A DNA stretch of 64,000 bases from Phycisphaerales bacterium (GCA_022360095.1 JAKSDK010001893.1:124001-188000); one strand, 5' to 3'; positions 53,001-60,634 are shown, counted from the first letter of the stretch. Notes: generated by a model from the sequence alone, not told the origin. A program made the numbers and translations.

Positions 53001-53937
53001 CATGGACGGTGACGGATGCGACGACTGTGCGGTCGGCGTGGACGGCTTCGGCCCGCTGCCCGACTTCACCGAAGATCCTAACACCGGCCGGTTCATCAAC
53101 GATGGTCCGGACGATGACGGCGACGGCCTATGCAATGCCGGCGACAACGACAGCGATAACGACGGCGTCGATGACTTTGAGGATGCGGATCCCGACAACC
53201 GTTTCGTGTGTCGTGACCTCGATGGTGACGGCTGCGATGACTGCAACTCCGGCACCGACGATCCGGCCAACGATGGAACCGACACCGATGGTGACGGCCT
53301 CTGCGATGCCGGTGATCCCGACGACGACAATGACGGCGTCGCGGACGCGGACGATACGGATCCGCTCGATCCGAAGATCTGCCAGGACGTCGATGGCGAC
53401 GGGTGCGACGATTGTTCCCGTGGCTGGGATGCCTTCGGGCCGTTGCCGGACTTCAACCCCGCCAACGACGGCGATGACTTCGACGGTGACGGCATCTGCG
53501 ATGACGGCGATCCTGACGCCGATGACGACGGAATTCCCGATGTTGACGACCCGCAGCCGAACAACCCGTTCATCTGCGGCGACAGCGACGGCGACTTCTG
53601 CGATGACTGTGCAGTGACCGGTGGTCCGCCTGATCCGGCCAACGACGGAAACGACTTCGACGGTGACGGCTTGTGCGATCTGGGTGACCTTGATGACGAC
53701 AACGACGGTGTGGCCGACTTCCTGGACCCCGCGCCGTTTGATCCGGCGAATCCTGCTCCTGGTGCGGGACAGGGAGTACCGGGCGACGACGGAGTTAATC
53801 CGTTTGTCGGACTCACCACGTTCCCGGGCCTTGCCCCGACGTGCGGCATCACCTTTGCACTGCCCTTGCCGGCGATCCTGCTCGGCCTGGTCTGTCTGAA
53901 GACCCGGACGCGGCGGTCGCGCCAAAAGCGCAGGTAA
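47020..53937 (+). CDS. Giant thrombospondin type 3 repeat (Ca-binding) surface protein
   Basis: 2305 residues. A signal peptide (LLTLCLILCLCCLTTP) is followed by a proprotein-convertase P-like domain at about residues 45-185 (VRVTLQHDARGDLEIFLTSP; DPAGDWTLEIVDDAGGDIG). Some 33 imperfect repeats of 55-75 residues then fill residues about 190-2240. Each combines CDDC (or CEDC), NDG, DxDGDGxCDxxDxDxDxDGVxD, a proline-rich NPxxC and again DxDxDGCDDC. The DxDxDG loops are those of thrombospondin type 3 and EF-hand-like calcium sites, and the paired Cys could form ladder disulfides. The C-terminus is a hydrophobic helix followed by RTRRSRQKRR, a sorting-type tail. Extremely acidic; probably a calcium-rigid rod on the cell surface. 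Confidence 0.93.
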   Translation: MRRLLTLCLILCLCCLTTPKNVFGGTDVFDCVDCPKRIPETGTQGAMDPSVIIVAPKNACSILNVRVRVTLQHDARGDLEIFLTSPAGTFIELYDNHGGGCDDIDVLFDDAADFPVGANCDNFPCASCDNHVVPDENLTQLAGEDPAGDWTLEIVDDAGGDIGSLITWSIELDLESLDGDSISDCFDNCPNDANEDQTDTDSDGDGDACDADDDNDGVMDGSDPEPLNPLICGDANGNGCDDCDPSDANDFDGDGTCDAADPDDDNDGVDDVDDNHPKNESLCQDLDADGCDDCANGADGFAPAPNFDPANDGTDFDGDGMCDLGDPDDDNDGVIDTSDSNPMNSSVCQDVDGDTCDDCSNTGPAGFPDPSNDGNDADGDGICNAGDTDNDNDGVDDGPDTANNNPFECRDVDADGCDDCSNTGPDGSGGDPNNDGSDIDGDGICDVTDPDIDGDGVPNGADGAPNNPNLCGIDIDNDGCDDCSSGTNDPASDGPDFDGDGICDVADPDRDGDGVDNGPDIDPDNPNVCADNDNDGCDDCTNTGANGSGGDVNNDGLDTDGDGLCDAGDPDDDNDTVNDLMDPLPLNPNQCGDSDGDGCDDCTNTGGPPDTNNDGTDTDGDGLCDDGDVDDDNDGVIDVDDADPLNPFVCRDVDNDTCDDCTNTGANGSGGDPANDGLDTDGDGICNAGDPDDDNDGESDGSEINDGTDPLDPFECGDGDVDGCDDCAVTGGPADPNNDGIDTDGDGICDLTDPDDDNDTVPDGADSDPLDPFECEDADNDGCDDCAVTGGPPDPSNDGIDTDGDGECDDGSSDDDGDGVVDGQDNFPLDNTQCRDEDGDGCDDCSSGTDDPAADGTDTDGDGICDAGDTDDDNDGVQDINDPEPLNPNVCGRDVDLDGCDDCTNTGADGSGGDPANDGPDNDGDGICNAGDNDRDGDGVLNGPDVANNDPNQCQDVDNDGCDDCTNTGADGSGGDPFNDGPDLDGDGICDATDTDRDNDGVPDATDADPNDPFVCQDVDNDGCDDCTNTGADNSGGNPANDGPDLDGDGLCDGGDPDRDGDGVDNNTDVAPDNANFCGLDVDVDGCDDCTSGLNDPANDGPDLDGDGQCDISDPDIDGDGVDNGQDDDPNDPNVCRDVDGDGCDDCTNTGANGSGGDVNNDGPDNDGDGICDDGDPDDDNDGVNDGMDPFPFDPFQCGDSDGDGCDDCSVTGGPPDPANDGPDFDGNGICDNGDPDDDKDGVRDVDDADPLDPNVCRDVDNDTCDDCTNTGADGSGGDPANDGPDLDGDGICDATDDDRDGDTVSNGSEVNAGTDPDNGLECGDGDGDGCDDCSVTGGPPDTANDGVDTDGDGVCDMTDADDDNDGVPDGGDVDPLDPTRCQDLDNDGCDDCAVGVDGFGPADDFDPANDGEDLDGDGQCDDGDSDDDDDTVQDPWDNFPNDPTKCRDLDGDGCDDCDSGTDDPANDGTDTDGDGLCDAGDPDDDGDGVDDGQDIDPLDPNRCLDRDGDGCDDCTNTGADGSGGNVANDGPDFDGDGICDAGDPDDDNDGVPDNNDPAPMDPLICGDADNDTCDDCSADEANDVDGDGICDNGDPDIDGDGVDNGDDDDPFNPNDCRDTDNDGCDDCSVTGADGSGGDPANDGPDNDGDGICDDGDPDDDNDGVNDGMDNSPFNPNFCRDVDNDGCDDCSSGTDDPAADGLDTDGDGICDVSDTDRDGDGVPNGLDTDELDPFICRDVDNDGCDDCTNTGANGSGGDPANDGADFDGDGLCDAGDPDDDNDGVEDGQDTDPFNNFVCGDVDNDTCEDCTSGVSDPANDGPDNDGDGECDASDPDDDNDGVPDVDDNAVFNPNLCRDVDNDGCDDCTNTGADNSGGDPMNDGTDTDGDGQCDLSDGDDDNDGVSDNTELDPNLEGGVSDPLDNNSCGDRDGDTCDDCAVGVDGLGPLSDVDPANDGPDNDGDGTCDAGDDDDDNDGRLDIWDQPFPFDPEKCGDMDGDGCDDCAVGVDGFGPLPDFTEDPNTGRFINDGPDDDGDGLCNAGDNDSDNDGVDDFEDADPDNRFVCRDLDGDGCDDCNSGTDDPANDGTDTDGDGLCDAGDPDDDNDGVADADDTDPLDPKICQDVDGDGCDDCSRGWDAFGPLPDFNPANDGDDFDGDGICDDGDPDADDDGIPDVDDPQPNNPFICGDSDGDFCDDCAVTGGPPDPANDGNDFDGDGLCDLGDLDDDNDGVADFLDPAPFDPANPAPGAGQGVPGDDGVNPFVGLTTFPGLAPTCGITFALPLPAILLGLVCLKTRTRRSRQKRR
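47560..53750 (+). repeat. Coding tandem repeat array (about 33 units)
   Basis: The DNA is a degenerate tandem array of roughly 165-225 bp units rich in GACGGCGACGG and TGCGACGACTG blocks. Units such as those near 49010, 49735, 50815 and 51560 are nearly identical over tens of bases, which suggests recombination or gene-conversion between units. Low stop-codon density makes long false frames on the other strand. Confidence 0.85.
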
Positions 53938-54022
53938 ATTCGTCATGATCCGTCGGAGCGAGGTCGGGCGATGAGCCACCCGCTCCTTCGGATTGGCCAT
54001 ACGTTTTTTCGATTCTCTCCCG

Positions 54023-54056
54023 AGGGCCCGGATCCTGATCCGGGCCCTAACTTTTT
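54023..54056 (+). terminator. Rho-independent terminator of the giant gene
   Basis: A perfect 11-bp GC-rich stem (AGGGCCCGGAT/ATCCGGGCCCT), loop CCTG, then AACTTTTT, 86 bp after the stop. Confidence 0.85.
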
Positions 54057-54162
54057 GCGCTTTGCGTATCTCGCGTTGCTGCTTGCCGCGCCACATTCGA
54101 GCGCATAAGCTAGGCAGCCGGCGACGAGTTTACATCTCTGAACTGCATTCAGGGGATTTATC

Positions 54163-54840
54163 ATGTCCATCACGCTGACTTTCCTCGGCCACGCCGGGTT
54201 CCTTCTGGAAGACGGCCCTGCCGCCGTCGCGATCGACCCGTTCCTCACAGGAAATCCCGTCGCTACGGCGAAACCGGAGGACATAAAGTGTAAGCACATC
54301 GCCCTCACCCACGGGCACGAAGACCACTTCGGCGACACGGAGGCCATCGCGAGGGCCAACGGTTCAGTGGTCTACGCCGCCTATGAGATCATCAACTATC
54401 TGGGTGAACTGGGAATCGACGGCGACAAACTCCAGCCGGCCAACCCCGGCGGCAAAATCGATACCGATTTCGGGTGGGTGGCGTTCACACAGGCATTTCA
54501 TTCATCGTCCTACAAGGGGCGCTATATGGGGCCGCCGTGTGGCCTCGTCGTCAACCTCGGCGGCATCACCGTCTATCATTGCGGCGACACGGGGTTGTTC
54601 AGTGATATGAAGCTGATCGGCGAGATCTACAAGCCCGACATTGCCTGCATTCCCGTCGGCGATCGATTCACGATGGGGCCCGAACTGGGCAAGAAGGCTG
54701 CGGAGTTCATCAATCCCAAGGTGGCGATTCCGATCCACTACAAGACGTTTCCCATCATCGCCCAGGACATTTCAGCATTCAGTCCGACAGGCATTGAAGT
54801 CAAGATCATGGAACCGGGTGAGCGCTGGTCATTTGGGTGA
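54163..54840 (+). CDS. Metal-dependent hydrolase, UPF0173/UlaG-like MBL fold
   Basis: 225 residues, a compact metallo-beta-lactamase fold. FLGHAGFLLE (first His), THGHEDHFGD (HxHxDH metal site), HCGDTGLFSDM (Asp ligand), IPVGDRFTMGP and IPIHYKTFPI (last His). UPF0173 members are cytoplasmic hydrolases of unknown or phosphodiester/lactone substrate. Complete for the family (about 225-230). The start ATG at 54163 has GGGG upstream only. 9 nt before the NTF2-like lipoprotein gene. Confidence 0.93.
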   Translation: MSITLTFLGHAGFLLEDGPAAVAIDPFLTGNPVATAKPEDIKCKHIALTHGHEDHFGDTEAIARANGSVVYAAYEIINYLGELGIDGDKLQPANPGGKIDTDFGWVAFTQAFHSSSYKGRYMGPPCGLVVNLGGITVYHCGDTGLFSDMKLIGEIYKPDIACIPVGDRFTMGPELGKKAAEFINPKVAIPIHYKTFPIIAQDISAFSPTGIEVKIMEPGERWSFG

Positions 54841-54849
54841 CGCACTGCA

Positions 54850-55371
54850 ATGACAGACAAGCGTATGCCTAAATGGGTTGTCAATGCAGTCGTTCTTTCT
54901 CTGTCGAGTCTCACAATGTCGTGTGCATCGACCGGCCGACAGTCGACCACTGCACGATTCTCCATAGACGACAAGGCGGATGTCAATGCTATTGGGCATC
55001 TGCTTGATCAAATTGCCGCGGCCGATTCTGTCGGAGATCTCGACGGTGTCACTGCATCGTACACAGATGACGCCCTGTTGTTGCCACCCGATCGTCCCGT
55101 TCTTAGGGGCATTGACGCGATTCGTGAACACTATCAGAAACTTTTTGACAGATACGACCTCAAAGTGACGATTCGATCAGATGAAATTCACATTGCCGGT
55201 GATTGGGCCCATAGCGTGGGGGTAACGTTCGTGACATCTCTGCCGCGCACAGGTGGTCAGGCTGTGCAATCACAAGACAAGTATATGATGCTGCTCAAGC
55301 GTACCAGGGACGGTCACTGGAAGATTCATCGCCTGATGTGGAGTCCTGTTTTTCGCGGATCTCGTCGCTAA
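54850..55371 (+). CDS. NTF2-like (DUF4440/SnoaL-type) lipoprotein
   Basis: 173 residues. A lipoprotein-type signal (VVNAVVLSLSSLTMSC, lipobox LTMSC). The mature part is a cone-shaped NTF2-like domain of the SgcJ/DUF4440 kind: IGHLLDQIAAADSVGDLDGVTASYTDDALLLPPDRP, GIDAIREHYQKLFD, DKYMMLLKRTRDGHWKIHRLMWSP. Such domains bind small ligands or catalyse simple isomerisation. No specific substrate is evident. Probably co-transcribed with the hydrolase upstream. Confidence 0.88.
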   Translation: MTDKRMPKWVVNAVVLSLSSLTMSCASTGRQSTTARFSIDDKADVNAIGHLLDQIAAADSVGDLDGVTASYTDDALLLPPDRPVLRGIDAIREHYQKLFDRYDLKVTIRSDEIHIAGDWAHSVGVTFVTSLPRTGGQAVQSQDKYMMLLKRTRDGHWKIHRLMWSPVFRGSRR

Positions 55372-55869
55372 GTCATGGCCCGGTTCGGCAGTATGTCGGT
55401 GTAGTCGCGAACTGGACGAAAAATCATTAACTGAATTGCGATCATTTCAGACAGTCTCAGACTCAGTGCAGTTCGCACTGGGGCTGGATATCCGGAATTA
55501 TGCATTTTGACACTGCATAAATAGCCATTTGTGGTTTCGGACTATGCGGCCTGTCTGATACGACTGACTGCAATGGAGTGCCATTATGTGGCACTCATAA
55601 TTTTTTTAAGCCCGAGGTGTGCCAGGTTATATGGCACTCTGTACCTTGCACGTGTATAAATCATCTGTAGTCATATCCAAACAACCCCCGATGCTCATAC
55701 GAAGGTTGCTGCATACCACGAGCGGGACTGTGTGATGAGTCCGGTATGCAGACTTAGGAACATGCTCTAACGATCAAGACGTTGATAGAGATCTTGACTA
55801 AGCAAAGAATCGACGGGTTTTCAGACATCGAGGCCGAGAGCGACGGATTCGAACTCTGAGCCTGCCAAA
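55372..55869. other. Intergenic region with hairpins
   Basis: 498 bp, AT-rich for this genome. It holds a terminator hairpin (55576-55607) and a related smaller palindrome GTGCCA...TGGCAC at 55619-55637, repeating the same TGGCACT core. No gene seen. Confidence 0.5.
55576..55607 (+). terminator. Terminator-like hairpin
   Basis: A perfect 8-bp stem (GAGTGCCA/TGGCACTC), loop TTATG, then ATAATTTTTTT. It is 205 bp after the NTF2-like gene, the nearest upstream gene on this strand. Confidence 0.65.
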
Positions 55870-56469
55870 ATGTCTCTGCGCAAGCTGCGTCCAGGCCGGA
55901 TCGTTAACAAAGAGTCACTCTTACTCACGGTTAGTGAGAGTGATTCGACAGCCTATGTTCATCCTGCACCGGTCAGCGTCAACAAGAGAGGCATCTGCTT
56001 GGAAAAGAAGCGCGATGTCGACAATCAAGCCGATCTGCCCCCCCGAAGACGGGACGAGAGGGTTGCGCGCCTATTGAAACTTGGAACGCTCCTGCAAAAA
56101 AGCCCGGGGACGATGGGAGCCACGTCTCTTTGCAAGGCACTGGACATCAGCAAACGCACCCTTCACCGTGACATCTTCATCCTCCGGCGAGCCGGTGTAC
56201 AAATCGATTATTCTCATCGCGACAGGGGCTATTTTGTGACCACGCTGGGTCCCGTTCTCGGTGAGATTCTCACGGTTCGAGAAGTCGCGGCGCTCTTTAC
56301 CTGTCTGGACGGCGATCTTCCCAAGCCGGGAACGACCTTTGAAAATGCGCTGGAGGCGGCCAAATCCAAACTGAAAACCAGCCTCTTGGGCGAACATCAG
56401 TCCGTCAAACCGGTCATGGAAAAAACCATCCAGGACTTCAAGGAAAACCAGTCTCGACGTTCTAAGTAG
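55870..56469 (+). CDS. HTH transcriptional regulator (HTH_11/WYL-type N-terminus)
   Basis: 199 residues. After a basic N-terminal tail of about 55 residues, a winged helix-turn-helix of the DeoR/HTH_11 type occupies residues about 62-125: RVARLLKLGTLLQKSPGTMGATSLCKALDISKRTLHRDIFILRRAGVQIDYSHRDRGYFV. The C-terminal 70 residues (GEILTVREVAALFTCLDGDL...) match the segment that precedes the WYL domain in full-length regulators, but the WYL domain itself is missing. So it may be a shortened regulator. It lies 69 nt before thrC, on the same strand. Target genes unknown. Confidence 0.85.
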   Translation: MSLRKLRPGRIVNKESLLLTVSESDSTAYVHPAPVSVNKRGICLEKKRDVDNQADLPPRRRDERVARLLKLGTLLQKSPGTMGATSLCKALDISKRTLHRDIFILRRAGVQIDYSHRDRGYFVTTLGPVLGEILTVREVAALFTCLDGDLPKPGTTFENALEAAKSKLKTSLLGEHQSVKPVMEKTIQDFKENQSRRSK

Positions 56470-56538
56470 CCGGCAGGCCACACCAATCGCGGCACAAGAT
56501 TGCGAATGCGCCTCGGCGGCGTTATTCTCAAGTTTCTT

Positions 56539-57744
56539 ATGCGCTTCGTCTCTCAATTCAAGTGTATTGTCTGCGAAGGTTCCGCCGATCCACCGTTGTC
56601 GGCCGGAACGTGTTCAGCCTGTGACGATGATTTTGCCACCCTCGACGTCCATTACGACATGGAAAAAGTCGCCAAAAGCCTGACGCCTGACGCGCTTATG
56701 GCTCGGCCCCTTATGCACTGGCGATACCACGAATTGCTTCCCATCGAGCCGAACGAGGATGCTTTCAGTTGGCCCGTGGGATGGACACCCATCGTCGAAG
56801 CAGATCGGCTCGCAGCATGGGCGGGAATCTCACGGCTACGGTTGAAAGACGACGGCCGTAACCCGACGTCCAGCTTCAAGGACCGGGCTTCCAGCGTCGG
56901 CGTGCTCCATGCCCTGCAAAAAAAAGTCGAGCGGATCGCGTGCGCCTCAACCGGCAACGCGGCCAGCAGCCTGGCCGGATATGCAGCCATGGCCGGGCTG
57001 CCGTCGACGATTTTCGTGCCTCAACGGGCCCCTGAGCCCAAGGTTGCCCAACTCCTGATTTATGGCGCTGAAGTCCGGCGGGTCCGAGGAACCTACGCAC
57101 AGGCTTATGATCTGTGCACTGCCGCGTGCAAGCAACACGGCTGGTACAATCGCAACTGCGCGATCAATCCTTATCTCGTTGAGGGTAAAAAGACCTGCGG
57201 CTTGGAGATTGCCGAGCAGACGGCCGGACGCGAGCCGGATTGGGTCGTCGTCAGTGTCGGCGACGGCTGCACCGTCGCCGGGATCGCCAAAGGGTTGATG
57301 CAGATGCATGAACTCGGTTTCATTGCTCGTGTGCCCAAGGTGCTCGGTGTGCAGGCGGCCGGTGTTGATCCCATCGCCTGTGCTTTTGAAACCGGGGAGC
57401 TTCCACAATCGCCCGAGACGGCGAACGGAACCCTCGCTGACAGTATTGACGTTCCCGTTCCTCGAAACTGGAAAAAGGCCGTCAAGTACGTCAAGGCGAC
57501 GGACGGGGCCTACCTGCGCGTCACCGATGATGAGATCACCGAAGCCATGAAGGCCACAGGAAAACTAGCGGGCGTTTTCGCTGAGCCAGCCGCGGCCGCG
57601 GCCGTTGCCGGTGTCAAGCGGGCCGTCACGGATGAAGTGATCGGTAAGCATCAAGACGTCCTGGCGGTCGTGACCGGCAACGGTTTAAAGGACATCAAAA
57701 CAGCCATGGCCATCGCGGGGCAGCCCAAGGAAGTGGATCCATAA
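56539..57744 (+). CDS. thrC: Threonine synthase
   Basis: 401 residues, PLP fold type II; converts O-phosphohomoserine to threonine. The N-terminal zinc-ribbon-like segment CIVCEG...CSACDDD is typical of one thrC subfamily. The Schiff-base Lys is in NPTSSFKDRASS. Phosphate/PLP contacts are in CASTGNAASSLAGYAA. GDGCTVAGIAKGL and EPAAAAAVAGVKR follow. The ATG at 56539 begins the homology. An upstream TTG at 56500 is possible. Transcribed after the HTH regulator, and followed by the palindrome-flanked DUF559 gene. Confidence 0.93.
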   Translation: MRFVSQFKCIVCEGSADPPLSAGTCSACDDDFATLDVHYDMEKVAKSLTPDALMARPLMHWRYHELLPIEPNEDAFSWPVGWTPIVEADRLAAWAGISRLRLKDDGRNPTSSFKDRASSVGVLHALQKKVERIACASTGNAASSLAGYAAMAGLPSTIFVPQRAPEPKVAQLLIYGAEVRRVRGTYAQAYDLCTAACKQHGWYNRNCAINPYLVEGKKTCGLEIAEQTAGREPDWVVVSVGDGCTVAGIAKGLMQMHELGFIARVPKVLGVQAAGVDPIACAFETGELPQSPETANGTLADSIDVPVPRNWKKAVKYVKATDGAYLRVTDDEITEAMKATGKLAGVFAEPAAAAAVAGVKRAVTDEVIGKHQDVLAVVTGNGLKDIKTAMAIAGQPKEVDP

Positions 57745-57757
57745 GTCTCTTCTGATT

Positions 57758-57793
57758 CCCTCTCCCTGCAAGGGAGAGGGTTAGGGTGAGGGT
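57758..57793 (+). repeat. CCCTCTCCCT palindrome, left copy
   Basis: A 10-bp perfect stem CCCTCTCCCT/AGGGAGAGGG with loop GCA (57758-57780), then TTAGGGTGAGGGT. The same element, inverted, lies at 58171-58206. Confidence 0.8.
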
Positions 57794-57797
57794 CCGA

Positions 57798-58211
57798 ATG
57801 ACGAAAAACACCCGACATCGCGTTCACCCTCTCATGACCACGCGCGCCCGTGAGCTGCGCAAGAACATGACGCATCCGGAAAAAGTGCTCTGGCACCTTC
57901 TTCGTTCCCGCACACTCGAAGGCTTCAAATTCCGCCGCCAACATATCATCGATCCGTATATCGTCGATTTCTATTGCGCAGATCTGCAATTGGTGATCGA
58001 GGTGGATGGCGAGAGTCATGATGATCCGGAGGCTGATGCGCGTCGTACGGCCTTCCTGGAATCACATGATCTGACGGTATTTCGTGTCACGAATGATCAG
58101 GTTTTAAAGGAATGTGTCGCGGTGTTGGATGCGATTCTTGAAGTTGCAGAAAAACTGGAAAAGCAGAAGAACCCTCACCCCGACCCTCTCCCTTCCAGGG
58201 AGAGGGCGTAA
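57798..58211 (+). CDS. DUF559 endonuclease-like protein
   Basis: 137 residues of the Vsr-like restriction-endonuclease fold: ARELRKNMTHPEKVLWHLLRSR, FKFRRQHIIDPYIVDFYCADLQLVIEVDGESHD (catalytic D...ExD/ExDG core), ADARRTAFLESHDLTVFRVTNDQVL. The role is unknown; the family is often scattered and mobile. The last residues, KNPHPDPLPSRERA, are the translation of the right-hand palindrome (58171-58206), so the element has been inserted into or added to the 3' end. ATG at 57798; GTG at 57786 is possible. Confidence 0.88.
   Translation: MTKNTRHRVHPLMTTRARELRKNMTHPEKVLWHLLRSRTLEGFKFRRQHIIDPYIVDFYCADLQLVIEVDGESHDDPEADARRTAFLESHDLTVFRVTNDQVLKECVAVLDAILEVAEKLEKQKNPHPDPLPSRERA
58171..58206 (-). repeat. 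CCCTCTCCCT palindrome, right copy (inside the DUF559 3' end)
   Basis: ACCCTCACCCCGA, then stem CCCTCTCCCT/AGGGAGAGGG with loop TCC (58184-58206). Opposite orientation to the left copy, so the pair frames the gene as inverted repeats. Confidence 0.8.
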
Positions 58212-58303
58212 GGAAAACCAGCAGCATTTCAAAAAAGGCCGTGATTCAACTAAGATGTTGAGTTTCGTGATTCGACTTGAATAGCCAATCTCCGAGGGAC
58301 TCA

Positions 58304-59743
58304 ATGCAAATCAACGAAGTTGTCCTGGAAAAAACGATCGCTCGATGCAGAGAGCGCGGCATTGTCATTCCGACCTTTGCGCAACAGCGCGACCCGGCCT
58401 TGATTCCCGATTCCATCAGGACCAGGCTCAAGAATGTCGGGCTCTGGGACGTCGATCCGCTGAATTTATTTCGGATTACCTGGAAGAATGAGCCTGTTGA
58501 GCGCGGAGGTCTCTATAACGAGGGAAACTGGATCGAGTTTCCCCCGGCGATGACCGGTGTCGAGTCGCGAATCATCGGATTGGTCGGCAAGTGGTTTCCG
58601 ACCGGGGCACATAAGGTCGGGGCAGGCTTCGGCTGTCTCGTGCCGCGGCTCGTGTCCGGACAATTTGACCTGACGGCGCAAAAAGCCGTATGGCCTTCCA
58701 CGGGCAATTATTGTCGAGGAGGGGCGTTTGACTGCGCTCTGCTGGGATGCCATGCCGTCGGAATCCTGCCTGAAGAAATGAGTCAGGAACGATTCGAATG
58801 GCTTCACGAAATCGGCGCCGAAGTCATCGCCACGCCCGGATGCGAGTCGAACGTCAAGGAGATCTATGACAAGTGCTGGGAAATCCGGCGCACCCGGCCC
58901 GACTGTGTGATTTTCAATCAGTTCGAGGAATTCGGCAACGCGATCTGGCATTACCACACTACCGGAAGCATCATTGATGAAATCTACCGGAAAATCGCGC
59001 GGCCCGAGGATCGGCTCGCGGCGTTCATCTCCGCGACCGGTTCCGGTGGGACCATCGCCGCCGGCGACTTTCTGAAGACGAAGCATCCACATCTTCGCAT
59101 CGCCGCTGTTGAGGCGTTGCAATGCCCGACGCTCCTCCAGTTTGGCTTCGGAGGCCATCGCATCGAAGGCATCGGCGACAAGCATGTCCCCTGGATTCAC
59201 AACATTCGTAACACCGATGTTGTCGCCGCGGTCGATGATGAGCAATGTATTGCCCTCATGCGATTGTTCAACGAGCCCGCGGGCCACGATTTTCTGGTCA
59301 AAGAAGGCGTGCCCGAATCATTTGTTAAACAATTGCCGCTGCTCGGCATTTCATGCATCTGCAACCTCGTTGCATCGATCAAGACGGCCCGAATGTTCGA
59401 CATGGACGACCGGGACATTATTTTTACTTGTCTAACGGATTCCATGGATCTTTACCAAAGCCGTATCGAGGAGCAACAGAAGATCAACGGCCCGTATCAT
59501 CCAACGACCGCAGCCCGGCATTTCGCCCGTTATCTTGAAGCCATCTCAACCGACCACATGCGTGAGCTGACCTATGCCGATCGCAAGGCTCTGCACAACT
59601 TTAAATATTTCACGTGGGTCGAGCAGCAGCAGCGTGACGTGGAGGACCTGCGCCGGCTTTGGGCCCCTGATTTTTGGACGGAAACCTTTTCGCAAGTCGA
59701 AGAATGGGACCGTTTGATTGAACAGTTCAACGCGCGCTTATGA
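58304..59743 (+). CDS. PLP-dependent cysteine synthase-family enzyme
   Basis: 479 residues, fold type II. The presumed Schiff-base Lys is in PTGAHKVGAGFG; WPSTGNYCRGGAF and the phosphate-binding ISATGSGGTIAAGDFL are typical of the CysK/CBS superfamily. The C-terminal 110 residues (TDSMDLYQSRIEEQQ..., ADRKALHNFKYFTWVEQQQRD) are an extension not found in CysK. Homologues are annotated only as pyridoxal-phosphate-dependent or cysteine synthase family, so the true substrate is open. The ATG at 58304 has GAGGG 5 nt upstream. The 3' end overlaps the convergent hydroxylase gene by 6 bp. Confidence 0.88.
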   Translation: MQINEVVLEKTIARCRERGIVIPTFAQQRDPALIPDSIRTRLKNVGLWDVDPLNLFRITWKNEPVERGGLYNEGNWIEFPPAMTGVESRIIGLVGKWFPTGAHKVGAGFGCLVPRLVSGQFDLTAQKAVWPSTGNYCRGGAFDCALLGCHAVGILPEEMSQERFEWLHEIGAEVIATPGCESNVKEIYDKCWEIRRTRPDCVIFNQFEEFGNAIWHYHTTGSIIDEIYRKIARPEDRLAAFISATGSGGTIAAGDFLKTKHPHLRIAAVEALQCPTLLQFGFGGHRIEGIGDKHVPWIHNIRNTDVVAAVDDEQCIALMRLFNEPAGHDFLVKEGVPESFVKQLPLLGISCICNLVASIKTARMFDMDDRDIIFTCLTDSMDLYQSRIEEQQKINGPYHPTTAARHFARYLEAISTDHMRELTYADRKALHNFKYFTWVEQQQRDVEDLRRLWAPDFWTETFSQVEEWDRLIEQFNARL

Positions 59744-60610
59744 CACCGTTGACCTGATCTCCACAGCCGAACGAGATTCTTTCTCCAGGTTATTCGGCCG
59801 AACAGCCTCGGAGACATTCCCCGGTTCGGGGTATGCGGTTCGTGCTTCTTCGTCATCGTAACGTACGGTGGTGAGCAGACCGTGATAGGTGTTGGGGAAG
59901 TTCTCCAGGCCTTCGACCCCGATGGACTCCGGCCACCGGCCCTTTTCGTAATACAACGTACCGAAAAGCCAGTCCCAGACGGAGAAGATGGAGCCGTAGT
60001 TGGAACGCTGCCCTTTCGCTTCCGTCGAGTGATGCCACCAATGAAGCTCGGCTGAATTAAAGACATAATTCAGAGAACCGATGTAGGTCTTCAAGTTTGC
60101 GTGATGCCAGAAGCCTTTGAGGACATCAACGGCGGAATAGAGCAGAATGATCGAGGTGTCGACGTGGAGGAAATGGAACGGAAGCACGATGACGCCATAC
60201 TTGATCACCGCTTCGAGGATATGGACCCTGAACGTGGAAAGGGCGTCCATCTCGACGACCGTGTGATGAACGCGGTGGATACGCCAGAGCAGCGGCGATG
60301 CGTGATGCCATCGGTGAAGCCAATATCGGGCAAAGTCATTGACGAGCAGAAAGACGGCAAGCTGCAACACCCACGGCCAGGTCGACATCCCGTCACTGAC
60401 GAGCGCCGGGAACTGCACGACGACCCAATACGCGGCGATTTTCGTTGCCGCTGATAGAACAGGTCCGTTCACAAGGCTGGCGGTGAGGTCGGCCAGATAG
60501 CCTCGTCGCTTGAGCCCGGTCTTGTATTCAGGGATGACGGGAGGGAATTTTCGTTCCAACCAATGGAATGCAAGCAAACCCGCAAAAAAGATGCCGATCA
60601 AGAGTTCCAC
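59738..60610 (-). CDS. Sterol desaturase/fatty acid hydroxylase-family membrane enzyme
   Basis: 290 residues with several membrane helices. The eight-His diiron site of this superfamily is present: HRWHH (about residue 97), HRVHH (about 113) and HWWHHSTEAKG (about 192). FNSAELHWWHH, SVWDWLFGTLY and the C-terminal LENFPNTYHGLL-like motif match the bacterial sterol-desaturase-like group. It hydroxylates or desaturates a lipid; the exact substrate is unknown. Last gene of a probable three-gene operon with a ligase and a desaturase. Confidence 0.92.
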   Translation of the reverse strand: MELLIGIFFAGLLAFHWLERKFPPVIPEYKTGLKRRGYLADLTASLVNGPVLSAATKIAAYWVVVQFPALVSDGMSTWPWVLQLAVFLLVNDFARYWLHRWHHASPLLWRIHRVHHTVVEMDALSTFRVHILEAVIKYGVIVLPFHFLHVDTSIILLYSAVDVLKGFWHHANLKTYIGSLNYVFNSAELHWWHHSTEAKGQRSNYGSIFSVWDWLFGTLYYEKGRWPESIGVEGLENFPNTYHGLLTTVRYDDEEARTAYPEPGNVSEAVRPNNLEKESRSAVEIRSTVS

Positions 60611-60634
60611 AAAGCCAATCCCTACGTTGTTATT

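Noticed and set aside
47560..53750. CRISPR-like periodic repeats
   Set aside because: The repeats are coding, degenerate and contiguous without unique spacers of constant length. No true CRISPR array is seen in the window.
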